Assembly (NCBI GenBank): GCA_023417775.1
Contig: JAEZEJ010000023.1
Coordinates: 1 to 28,722, forward strand
Reading direction: 5' to 3'
Length of the DNA: 28,722 nucleotides
Source of the DNA: Actinomycetes bacterium
Lineage (GTDB): Bacteria; Actinomycetota; Actinomycetes; Propionibacteriales; Nocardioidaceae
The notes under the pieces were generated by a model. It saw nothing but the letters and a program-made list of their open reading frames with translations. It did not search any database and was not told the DNA's origin. The position numbers were made by a program, and so were the translations under genes. This document shows positions 17,741 to 24,730 of the stretch, piece after piece (positions within the stretch are counted from its first letter, which is position 1; each line of letters begins with the position of its first letter).

Positions 17741-18717
17741 GTATCGGCTCCTGTCGATGAAATCTCGTGGGCCCGCGCGCAGCGCACCTCGCGGGTCTCG
17801 TCGAAGGGACCGAGCTCGATCGGCTCGGCACAGACCTCGGCGCGATGCTGGCATCGCGGCGCGAACACGCACCCGGTGATCCGCTCCCCCGGCGGTGGAA
17901 CCCGCCCGGGGATGGTGGCCAGCCGCCGATCCCGGTGCTGTGGCGAGGGCAGGGCCGCCAGCAGCCCGGAGGTATAGGGATGAGCGGGGGCGGCGAGCAC
18001 CTCGCCCACCGGACCCCGCTCCACGATCCGACCGGCGTACATCGTGATCATCCGATCGCAGGTCTCCGCCACGACCCCGAGGTCATGGGTCACGAACAGC
18101 ACCGACATCCCCCGGTCGACGGCGATGCTCTTGATGAGCTCGAGTAGCTGCGCCTGGATCGTGACGTCGACGGCAGTGGTCGGCTCATCGGCGATCAGCA
18201 GCTGCGGGGCACAGGCCAGGGCGATCGCGATCATCACCCGTTGCCGCATGCCACCGGACAGCTCATGGGGATACGCCCGGAGACGAGCCCGCGGATCGGA
18301 GATCCCGACCGAGTCCAGCAGCTCCAGGGCTGCCTTCCGCGCCTGCGCCTTCGACAGGCCCTGACGCAGTCGCAGCGTCTCGACGAGCTGATAGCCGACC
18401 GAGAACACCGGGTCCAGCGCCGTCATCGGCTCCTGGAAGACCATCGCCATCGGCACCTCGGCCTGGGGGCGGCGCCGGTTGGCGTCGTCCCAGAGCCGCG
18501 TGCCGTCGAGCTCCGCCTGACCCTCGATCCGCGAGGACCGGGGATCGAGCAGGCCCATCAGGGCGAGGGAGGTGACGGTCTTGCCGCTGCCGCTCTCGCC
18601 GACCAGCCCGACGATCTCCCCACGGTCGATCGTGAAGCTGACATCGTGCAGCGCCTGCACCCGCTCCTCTCCGTGGCCGAAGAACACCTCGAGCCCCTGG
18701 ACATTGAGCACCGGCAT
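17737..18717 (-). CDS. ABC transporter ATPase, DppD/OppD type
   Basis: Cytosolic ATPase of 326 residues. Walker A GESGSGKT, Q-loop MVFQEPMTALDP, signature LSGGMRQRVMIAIAL, Walker B LLIADEPTTAVD and LFVTHDLGVV are intact. The DppD-type tail includes HPYTSGLLAALPSP and GCVFAPRCQHRAEVC with its cysteine cluster. The start ATG at 18717 has GGAGGT seven bases upstream, and the gene follows the binding-protein stop by 23 bases. Longer readings of the frame to 19143 run into the lipoprotein gene and are rejected. Confidence 0.94.
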   Translation of the reverse strand: MPVLNVQGLEVFFGHGEERVQALHDVSFTIDRGEIVGLVGESGSGKTVTSLALMGLLDPRSSRIEGQAELDGTRLWDDANRRRPQAEVPMAMVFQEPMTALDPVFSVGYQLVETLRLRQGLSKAQARKAALELLDSVGISDPRARLRAYPHELSGGMRQRVMIAIALACAPQLLIADEPTTAVDVTIQAQLLELIKSIAVDRGMSVLFVTHDLGVVAETCDRMITMYAGRIVERGPVGEVLAAPAHPYTSGLLAALPSPQHRDRRLATIPGRVPPPGERITGCVFAPRCQHRAEVCAEPIELGPFDETREVRCARAHEISSTGADT

Positions 18718-18740
18718 CGTCGTCACCTCCCTCACCCCGT

Positions 18741-20255
18741 TCAGCCGAAGGACACGCCGAGGAACTTCGGCTTGCCCAGCAGATTGGACTCGAATCCCTG
18801 GACGTCGTCGCGCAGACCGATCAGCGAGTCCTGGAAGGCCAGCGGGAAGAACGGCGTATCGGCGTAGACCGCCTCGGCGGCCGCCTCGAAGCCCGGCACG
18901 CGTTCGGACGGCTCGACCGACTCGTCGGCCTGCGCCAATGCCTCGTCGATGCCGGGGACCGCCTCGTCGGAGGTGTTGAAGTACCCCTCGGCGGAGAACA
19001 TCAGCCGGTAGGTCATCGCCGGATCGGGACGCCCCGTCCACTGCGACAGCAGGGCGGGAGCCTTGCGGTCGTTGAAGTAGTCGTTCGTGGCCTGCACGAT
19101 CTCGCGCGGGATGAGGTTGACCGTGACGCCCACCTCGGACCACTGCTCCTTGAGGATCTCCGCCACACGGGTGGTCTGGGAGTCGGCGTTGACGATCATG
19201 TCGAAGCTCAGTCCCGAGACACCGGCCTCGGCCAGCAGCCGCTCGGCCTCCTGCGGATCGTGCTCATAGGCGACGGAGGCCGGGGGCTCGGCCCAGTAGC
19301 CGTCCGGAAGCGCTCCATAGGCCACGCTGCCGCGATCGAAGTAGCCGCTCTTGAGCACCACGTCGCGGTCGATCGCCAGCGACAGGGCTCGACGGACCTG
19401 GGGATCGCCCAGCTCCTCGGAGGCGCGGTTCAGATAGACCTGGTGCAGGTTGACGCGAGGCGACTGGTCCAGGGTCACGCCGCTGGCCCCTTCGAGCGAC
19501 TCCGCATCCGACGGGGCGACCTCCATCGACACGTCCTGCTGGCCGGAGCGCAGCGAGGTGACGCGGGTCTTCGGGTCAGGGATGATGTTGAAGGTGATGC
19601 CGGCGACCCGGTCGACATCGCCGTCCCAGTAGTCCTCGAAGCGCTCGACCTTCAGCGAGTCGCCGCGGCGCCACTCGACGAAGGACCAGCCACCGGCGCC
19701 GACCGGCTGGGTGCTCAGATCGCCGCCCGCGGCCTCCGCCGCCTTGGGCGAGACCATCATGCCGGCGCGATCGGCCAGAACGAGCAGCAGCGAGGCGTCG
19801 GGGTGGGTGAGCACCAGGGTCACGGTGCTCTCGTCGTCGACGCGCACCTCGCTGACCGAGGCGAGATCGGCCTGGATATTGGAGCCCTCCCCCATGGCGC
19901 GATCCAGGTTGTACTTGACCGCCTCGGCGTCGAGCGGCTCGCCGTCGTGGAAGGTGACACCTTCACGGAGCGTGAGGGTCAGCTCGGTGGGCGAGACCTG
20001 CTCCCACGATTCCGCCAGCCCCGGCTCGGCCTCCAGGCCGGAGTCGAAGGACACCAGCGTGTCGTAGATCGGGTAGAGCAGGACGTGGTCGGTGCCGGCA
20101 TTGCCTCGGATCGGATCGAGGGACGAGGCATCGGCGGCGGCCGCGACCTTGAGGTCCTTGTCCTCGTCCGAGGAACCGCCGCCACCGCCGCATGCGGTGA
20201 GCACGGCGAGAAGCGTCGCTGCGGCGATCGCTCCCCATCGAGATCGTCTCATCAT
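18741..20255 (-). CDS. Substrate-binding lipoprotein of the ABC importer (SBP_bac_5 family)
   Basis: Extracytoplasmic receptor of 504 residues. A short basic N terminus, a hydrophobic stretch and the lipobox LTAC give a lipoprotein signal peptide, followed by a Gly/Ser linker. The mature part follows the family 5 pattern: DASSLDPIRGN, LAESWEQVSPTELTLTLREGVTFHDG, LDAEAVKYNLDR and DPQVRRALSLAIDRD. Start ATG 20255 is preceded by GGAAGGA at 8 bases and overlaps the CoA-ligase stop as ATGA; ATG 20252 is the next candidate. Family 5 proteins bind peptides, nickel, opines, cellobiose or antibiotics, so the ligand is open. Its place between a CoA ligase and the ATPases suggests cargo that is later activated with CoA. 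Confidence 0.92.
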   Translation of the reverse strand: MMRRSRWGAIAAATLLAVLTACGGGGGSSDEDKDLKVAAAADASSLDPIRGNAGTDHVLLYPIYDTLVSFDSGLEAEPGLAESWEQVSPTELTLTLREGVTFHDGEPLDAEAVKYNLDRAMGEGSNIQADLASVSEVRVDDESTVTLVLTHPDASLLLVLADRAGMMVSPKAAEAAGGDLSTQPVGAGGWSFVEWRRGDSLKVERFEDYWDGDVDRVAGITFNIIPDPKTRVTSLRSGQQDVSMEVAPSDAESLEGASGVTLDQSPRVNLHQVYLNRASEELGDPQVRRALSLAIDRDVVLKSGYFDRGSVAYGALPDGYWAEPPASVAYEHDPQEAERLLAEAGVSGLSFDMIVNADSQTTRVAEILKEQWSEVGVTVNLIPREIVQATNDYFNDRKAPALLSQWTGRPDPAMTYRLMFSAEGYFNTSDEAVPGIDEALAQADESVEPSERVPGFEAAAEAVYADTPFFPLAFQDSLIGLRDDVQGFESNLLGKPKFLGVSFG

Positions 20256-21922
20256 GATTGGCGTCCTTCCGTCCACTGCTGGCGCAGCTTGTATTTTTCG
20301 ATCTTGTTGGTCGGTGTTCTGGGGATCTGCGCCACCGGCACGAAGGCGTGGGGGCGCATGAACTTGGGCATCGCGTCGTGGCAGTACGCCGCGAGGAGCT
20401 CGACATCGAATCGCTCGGCGTCCACGGGCTCGACATAGGCGATCACGTCGTCCTCGTCACCCTCCTGGCTCGGCACCGCGACGACGGCGGCGAGCTGGAC
20501 CGAGGGGTGCCGGGTGATGATCTCCTCGATGTGGAAGCTGGAGATGTTCTCGCCCCGCACCCGGATGCGATCGCCGAGGCGGTCGACATACAGGAACACG
20601 CCGTCCTCCTGGCGGAGCGCCGCATCCCCGGTGTGGAACCAGAGATTGCGCCAGGCCTTGACGGTGGCCTCCGGCTTGCCGAGGTACTCGTGGAAGACGA
20701 GAGCGGGCAGTCGCGGCCGCATGGCGAGCTGGCCGACGACGCCGTCGGGGCAGACCCGGTCGCGGTCGTCGAGGACCACGACCTCCATGAACGGCGCCGG
20801 CATCCCCATGATCCCCTTCGGCATCGGCTCGGATCCCTGCAGAACCGGCAGCCGATGGTCCTCGAAGACCCGGCGCAGGGCCGCGTGGCCGAGACCCCGA
20901 TACAGGTCCGGCGGCGTGGCCTCGCCCTCGGGCAGCTGCTCGGTCAGCGTCATCAGCGCGGCCCCCGTCTCGGACTGGCCGAAGCCCGAGGTCACGAAGT
21001 CGATGCCGAAGCGGGTCGCGAAGTCGTGGTGGTTCGCCGGCAGCGGCTGCATGTGGACCTTGTTGAGCGGGTTGCGGCGATCATCGTCGCGGGGCTCGGC
21101 GTTCAACAGCCAGGGCGTCATCACGTCCAGCAGCACTGCGGTGGTGCACCCGGTGGAGCGGATGCGGCGCCAGAAGTCCGAGGGGCTGAACCGGTCCCAC
21201 AGGCTGACCGAGGCACCGCTCCACAGGGCGCGGACGACATTGAAGTGGGCTCCGCCGACGTGGTACATCGGCAGGTCGTTGTAGACGACATCGTCCGGCG
21301 TCAGCATCGAGCGACCGATCCACGTGTACCCGTTGATCCAGCGATGCGACTGCACCACGCCCTTGGACGGGCCGGTCGTGCCCGAGGTGTAGATGACATT
21401 GGCCGGGTCGTCATAGGCGACCTCGACCGCGGGACGCTCGGCCGGTTCCAGCAGGGCGCCGAACTCCCCGCCCAGATCCGGCTCGACGATCACGGTGCGC
21501 GGCGGCCGGTCCAGGCGGTCCTCGACCTCCCGGACGCGATCGAGCATCTCGATGTCCACGATGAGCAGCTCGGGGGCCGTGTCGTCGAGCTGATAGGCGA
21601 GCAGATCACCCGTGTACTGGAAGTTCACCGGGGCATAGACGGCGCCGGCCTTCCACAGCCCGTACATGGCGAGAGCGGAGACGAGCGGTCGCACCGTGAG
21701 CACGCTCACCCGGTCCCCGGGGGCGATCCCGGCGGAGGCCAGCTGTCCGGCGAGGTGGTCGGTGAGGGCACCGAACTCGCGGTAGCGGAGGTCCTGTCCC
21801 GTCTCGCCGTAGTGGACCGCGAGACGATCCGGGGTGGTCGCCACGTGATGATCGAGCGCTGCCACGGCGGTGGGGAAGTCGAACTCGAGCAGCTCCTCGA
21901 GCTGCTGGACGGAGTAGGTCAT
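20252..21922 (-). CDS. AMP-forming acyl-CoA ligase (CaiC-like ANL superfamily)
   Basis: Activates a carboxylic acid to its CoA thioester through an acyl-adenylate; 556 residues. The P-loop YTSGTTGPSKGVVQSH is at about 177, SGFGQSETG is motif A5, WFHTGD is at about 428 with the ribose-binding Asp, DRIRVRGENIS is the hinge region, and TPTNKIEKYK near 538 carries the catalytic C-terminal Lys. No carrier domain is fused. It resembles crotonobetaine/carnitine-CoA ligase-type enzymes more than long-chain FadD, but substrate is not readable. The ATG at 21922 shares its A with the stop of the carboxyltransferase gene (TGATG), so the two are coupled. It follows that the ligase product, or a derivative, may be the substrate of the carboxylase. 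Confidence 0.9.
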   Translation of the reverse strand: MTYSVQQLEELLEFDFPTAVAALDHHVATTPDRLAVHYGETGQDLRYREFGALTDHLAGQLASAGIAPGDRVSVLTVRPLVSALAMYGLWKAGAVYAPVNFQYTGDLLAYQLDDTAPELLIVDIEMLDRVREVEDRLDRPPRTVIVEPDLGGEFGALLEPAERPAVEVAYDDPANVIYTSGTTGPSKGVVQSHRWINGYTWIGRSMLTPDDVVYNDLPMYHVGGAHFNVVRALWSGASVSLWDRFSPSDFWRRIRSTGCTTAVLLDVMTPWLLNAEPRDDDRRNPLNKVHMQPLPANHHDFATRFGIDFVTSGFGQSETGAALMTLTEQLPEGEATPPDLYRGLGHAALRRVFEDHRLPVLQGSEPMPKGIMGMPAPFMEVVVLDDRDRVCPDGVVGQLAMRPRLPALVFHEYLGKPEATVKAWRNLWFHTGDAALRQEDGVFLYVDRLGDRIRVRGENISSFHIEEIITRHPSVQLAAVVAVPSQEGDEDDVIAYVEPVDAERFDVELLAAYCHDAMPKFMRPHAFVPVAQIPRTPTNKIEKYKLRQQWTEGRQS

Positions 21923-23463
21923 CACGGCCTCGTTCCGAAGGACGGGGGTCCGAGCAGCTCGGGAAGGACCCGGTAGGCGTCGTGGACCCAGCGGGTCAGC
22001 AGCTCGCGGCTGCGGCGCGGGTCGATGACATCGTGGACGCCGTAGCGCTCGGCGGTCCGGAACGGCGAGCGCACCGCCTCGAGCCGATCGCGGATCTCGG
22101 CGAGCATCGCCTCGGGATCCTCCGCGGCCTCCAGGTCCGCGCGATAGGCGGCCTCGATGCCGCCCTCGACCGGCAGCGAGCCCCAGTCGCCCGAGGGCCA
22201 GGCCCACTGACGGTTGTACCGGTGCCGGTTGACCTGCCCCGCGCCACCGACGCCGAAGACGCGTCGCACGATGATCTCCGCCATCGGGACCCGGGCTTGG
22301 TAGACCGCTGCGACGGCGCGGGCGCCTCGGCGGATCGAGGCCGTCTTCTCGGCATGGAGGCCGATCATCATGCCGGCCTGGTCGGTCAGGCTGACGATCG
22401 GCAGATGGAAGGTCTCGCAGAGATCGACGAACCGGGTGAGCGCGTCCGCGCCGTTCGGCGTCATGGTCGCGCCCTTGTACGGGTCGGTGGCCACAACCCC
22501 GACCGGACGGCCGTCGAGTCGCGCCAGCCCGGTGTAGACCGAAGCGGAGTAGCAGGTGTAGTCGAAGACCGAGTCCGCGTCGAAGACCGCGTCGAGGATG
22601 GGGCGCAGACGATAGGGCTGGCGACGATTGCGCGGGACCACGTCGGCCAGCTGCTCGGCATCACCGGACGCCTCCCGCCCGGCGATGACCGGAGGGAGCT
22701 CGTAGACGCTCGACGGCAGGTAGCCGAGGAATCCGCGGATCGCGGCGAGGGCGGCGGCCTCATCGGGCACGATCCGGTCGACGGCGCCGCTGCGGCGATG
22801 CACCTCGGCACCGCCGAGCTGCTCCTTGTCCAACGCCTCACCGGTCGCATGACGCACCACCGGCGGGCCGGCGACGAAGAGCTGGGAGGCCCCTTCGATG
22901 AGCACGCTGAAGTGGCTCATGACGACCCGAGCGGCTCCCAGCCCGGCCACCGGGCCCATGCAGGCGGCCACGACGGGCACCAGCGAGAGGTTCGCGACGA
23001 CCGTGTCCCATCCGGGGTTGGCGGGGACATAGGTGTAGCCCGACTGTTCCAGCATCCGGACGCTGCCACCGCCTCCGGTGCCCTCGACGAGACGGATCAG
23101 CGGAAGCCGGTAGGCGGCAGCCAGGCGCTCCGAGTCGACCTGCTTGGCCATGATCGAGGCATCGGCGGCTCCGCCGCGGACCGTGAAGTCATCGGCCCCG
23201 ATGGCGACCCGGCGACCCGCGATCGCGCCGAGACCGAAGACGAAGTTGGTCGGGACGATGTGCTCGCCCCCCTCGTCGGGGAAGCCGGCGAGGGCGCCGA
23301 TCTGCTCGAAGCTGTCCTGGTCGAGCAGGGCGGCTATCCGCTCAGTGACGGTGCTGCGGCCCGCCGCATGCTGTCGGCGGATCTTCTCCGAGCCACCGAG
23401 CTGGGCAGCCATCGCGTGGCGACGCTCCAACTCGGTGATCTCCGCGGACCAGGTCGGTGACAC
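21922..23463 (-). CDS. Acyl-CoA carboxylase carboxyltransferase subunit (PccB/AccD-like)
   Basis: Transfers CO2 from carboxybiotin to an acyl-CoA; 513 residues with fused beta and alpha halves. N half: ARRHAMA-type start, GRSTVTERIAALLDQDSFEQIG, GADDFTVRGGA, VEGTGGGGSVRM and GASQLFVAGPPVVRHATGE. C half: YTCYSASVYTGLARLDGRPVGVVA, LTDQAGMMIGLHAEKTASIRRGA and AWPSGDWGSLPVEGG. The stretch equal to the PccB substrate pocket (GGAYD in PccB) reads GVGGAGQ here, so the Asp that selects short acyl groups appears lost. Start GTG 23463 has GAGGA nine bases upstream. It opens the operon, with a CTAAGC palindrome and a CRP-like site upstream. Confidence 0.9.
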   Translation of the reverse strand: MSPTWSAEITELERRHAMAAQLGGSEKIRRQHAAGRSTVTERIAALLDQDSFEQIGALAGFPDEGGEHIVPTNFVFGLGAIAGRRVAIGADDFTVRGGAADASIMAKQVDSERLAAAYRLPLIRLVEGTGGGGSVRMLEQSGYTYVPANPGWDTVVANLSLVPVVAACMGPVAGLGAARVVMSHFSVLIEGASQLFVAGPPVVRHATGEALDKEQLGGAEVHRRSGAVDRIVPDEAAALAAIRGFLGYLPSSVYELPPVIAGREASGDAEQLADVVPRNRRQPYRLRPILDAVFDADSVFDYTCYSASVYTGLARLDGRPVGVVATDPYKGATMTPNGADALTRFVDLCETFHLPIVSLTDQAGMMIGLHAEKTASIRRGARAVAAVYQARVPMAEIIVRRVFGVGGAGQVNRHRYNRQWAWPSGDWGSLPVEGGIEAAYRADLEAAEDPEAMLAEIRDRLEAVRSPFRTAERYGVHDVIDPRRSRELLTRWVHDAYRVLPELLGPPSFGTRP

Positions 23464-23493
23464 TGCGGCACGTCCTCTCGCTACGACTAGGGT

Positions 23494-23509
23494 CTAAGCG
23501 ATCGCTTAG
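23494..23509. promoter_or_regulatory. TetR-type operator, copy 2
   Basis: CTAAGCGATCGCTTAG is a perfect 16-bp palindrome, 31 bases upstream of the carboxyltransferase GTG. It has the same arms as the copies at 12737-12752 and 23868-23883 and would place the whole ligase/transporter/carboxylase operon under TetR control. Confidence 0.78.
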
Positions 23510-23529
23510 CCCGGCGAGAAGTCATGCTA

Positions 23530-23545
23530 GGTGATGCGCATCACA
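23530..23545. promoter_or_regulatory. CRP/GlxR-like binding site
   Basis: GGTGATGCGCATCACA matches the CRP-family consensus TGTGA-N6-TCACA except for its first base, and its inner 14 bp are a perfect palindrome. It lies 20 bp upstream of the TetR operator and about 67 bp from the carboxyltransferase start. This position suits an activator of that operon. CRP/GlxR regulators control carbon catabolism in related bacteria; binding here is inferred. Confidence 0.5.
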
Positions 23546-23566
23546 CGATGCAAGCATCTTTTTCCG

Positions 23567-23606
23567 GCGATGGTCGGCGACCCCCGGTTGGCTCGCCGAC
23601 CATCGC
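23567..23606 (-). terminator. 14-bp stem-loop after the biotinyl carrier gene
   Basis: GCGATGGTCGGCGA (23567-23580) and TCGCCGACCATCGC (23593-23606) pair perfectly around a 12-base loop, starting 8 bases past the biotinyl carrier stop on the minus strand. No U-tract follows. It probably ends or partly ends the carrier transcript, or protects its 3' end, before the carboxyltransferase promoter. Confidence 0.65.
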
Positions 23607-23614
23607 GCCAGGAT

Positions 23615-23827
23615 TCAGGCCAGACGCACCAGGAGCGCCCCTTCCTCGACCACTTCACCCTCGTTTACCAGCATTTCCTCGACCTTCCCCGAGGACTCCG
23701 CCAGAACGGGGATCTCCATCTTCATCGACTCCAGAACGACCAGGACATCACCGGCGACGACCTCGTCACCCGCCTTCACCTCGACCCGGAAGACCGAGGC
23801 GGACATCTCCGCACGCACATCAGCCAT
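23615..23827 (-). CDS. Small biotinyl carrier protein (TB7.3-like BCCP)
   Basis: Stand-alone biotin carboxyl carrier of 70 residues, a single biotinyl/lipoyl domain with no N-terminal extension. ESMKMEIPV carries the biotinylated Lys36, and the sequence layout (MADVRAEMSASVFRVEV, then VLESMKMEIPVLAE) is close to mycobacterial TB7.3. It would shuttle carboxybiotin between the biotin carboxylase (13622-14947) and the carboxyltransferase (21922-23463), neither of which has its own carrier domain. The ATG at 23827 has GCAGG eight bases upstream; a GTG at 23830 is the alternative. Divergent from TetR-2, with a CTAAGC palindrome between them. A stem-loop separates it from the carboxyltransferase gene, so it may be its own unit. 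Confidence 0.93.
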   Translation of the reverse strand: MADVRAEMSASVFRVEVKAGDEVVAGDVLVVLESMKMEIPVLAESSGKVEEMLVNEGEVVEEGALLVRLA

Positions 23828-23867
23828 CACTTACGCCTGCCTTTCATCACGTTGAGTTCTGCAGGCG

Positions 23868-23883
23868 CTAAGCATACGCTTAG
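23868..23883. promoter_or_regulatory. TetR-type operator, copy 3
   Basis: CTAAGCATACGCTTAG has the same arms as the other two copies and sits in the divergent region between the biotinyl carrier (41 bases away) and TetR-2. A TATGCT -10 candidate for the carrier gene lies inside it on the minus strand, so binding would block that promoter. Confidence 0.75.
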
Positions 23884-23973
23884 GTCACGCCTGCCCCCAG
23901 GGGTCGGCGCGGGGACCCCGATCGGGTGACGACCTGCGGGGCACGACCGCCGAACGACGAGGAATCAGCGAGA

Positions 23974-24645
23974 ATGACGGCCATGAGCAGCGACGCGACG
24001 CCGGCCCCCCAGGCGGCTCTCGAACTCGAGCCCGAGGCGGTCGAGGTCATCGAGCGCTACTGGGCGGAGCGGGCCAGCGGACCGTCTCGCAAGATCCTCA
24101 TCGGCGCCACGCTCGCCTTCGCCGAGCTCGGGTACCACGGGGCCTCGACCCGCGCGATCGCCGCACGCGCCGAGATGAGCCCCGCCGCGGTCTACATCCA
24201 CTTCTCCTCCAAGGTCGAGCTGTTCCACCACATCGCACTCGAAGGGCACAAGACGTCCACCGGCGCCTTCAACGAACCCGCGGAGTTGGTGGCGGACCCG
24301 GCGAGCAAGCTGCGGATGGGTGTGGCCTCGTTCGCCACCTTCAACGCCGAGATGAACACCTTCTCGCGGACGATCGAGTACGAGATGCGCCTGCATCACG
24401 ATGGCCGGTTCGCTGATGTGTGGCGGCTGCGCCGTGGCGTCGAGGAGCACATGCGTCGCATCCTGCAGGCCGGCGTGGACGAGGGCGTCTTCCGGATCGC
24501 CGATGTGGAGTGGATGAAGATCCTGTTGCTCTCCAATTGCATCGACATCGCCCGCTGGTATCGCCATGCCTCACCCCATACGCCGATGGCCCTCGGCTTC
24601 CGATACGCCGATCTGGCGATGTCCCTGGTGGGCGCCGGGCCTTGA
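23974..24645 (+). CDS. TetR-family transcriptional regulator (TetR-2)
   Basis: Repressor of 223 residues with an N-terminal tail of about 35 residues before the helix-turn-helix: RKILIGATLAFAELGYHGAS, then TRAIAARAEMSPAAVYIHF. The ligand domain ends with NCIDIARWYRHASPHTPMALG. Start ATG 23974 has GAGGA ten bases upstream; ATG 23983 and an upstream GTG at 23926 are alternatives. The recognition-helix region and the xxIDxxRWY motif match TetR-1, so the two are paralogues likely to read the same CTAAGC palindrome. Divergent from the biotinyl carrier. The stop codon overlaps the -35 hexamer of the thioesterase promoter. It probably senses the pathway's acyl-CoA or acid, which is inference. Confidence 0.9.
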   Translation: MTAMSSDATPAPQAALELEPEAVEVIERYWAERASGPSRKILIGATLAFAELGYHGASTRAIAARAEMSPAAVYIHFSSKVELFHHIALEGHKTSTGAFNEPAELVADPASKLRMGVASFATFNAEMNTFSRTIEYEMRLHHDGRFADVWRLRRGVEEHMRRILQAGVDEGVFRIADVEWMKILLLSNCIDIARWYRHASPHTPMALGFRYADLAMSLVGAGP

Positions 24646-24672
24646 CATGAACGTCAATCGGTCGGGTAGGCT
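24642..24672 (+). promoter_or_regulatory. Promoter candidate for the thioesterase gene
   Basis: TTGACA (24642-24647, consensus -35) and TAGGCT (24667-24672) are separated by 19 bp and overlap the TetR-2 stop codon. TTGAC-N6-GTCAA (24642-24657) is an inverted repeat covering the -35. A second inverted repeat, CGGTCGGGT/ACCCGACCG (24659-24667 and 24674-24682, 6-base loop), covers the -10 and start region. That repeat could be an operator, or a hairpin ending the TetR-2 message. Confidence 0.55.
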
Positions 24673-24730
24673 CACCCGACCGGACACCTCACCTCCGGTC
24701 CCTGCCACCGTCGACCGTCAGGAGCGCCCG

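Noticed and set aside
15804..17831. Apparent ATPase-permease fusion frame of 675 codons
   Set aside because: The upstream half is an out-of-frame reading of the ATPase gene; DppB homology starts at 16748 with an ATGA overlap.
23900..23919. GGGGTC/GACCCC inverted repeat upstream of TetR-2
   Set aside because: Only 6-bp arms in very GC-rich DNA; too likely by chance to call an operator.
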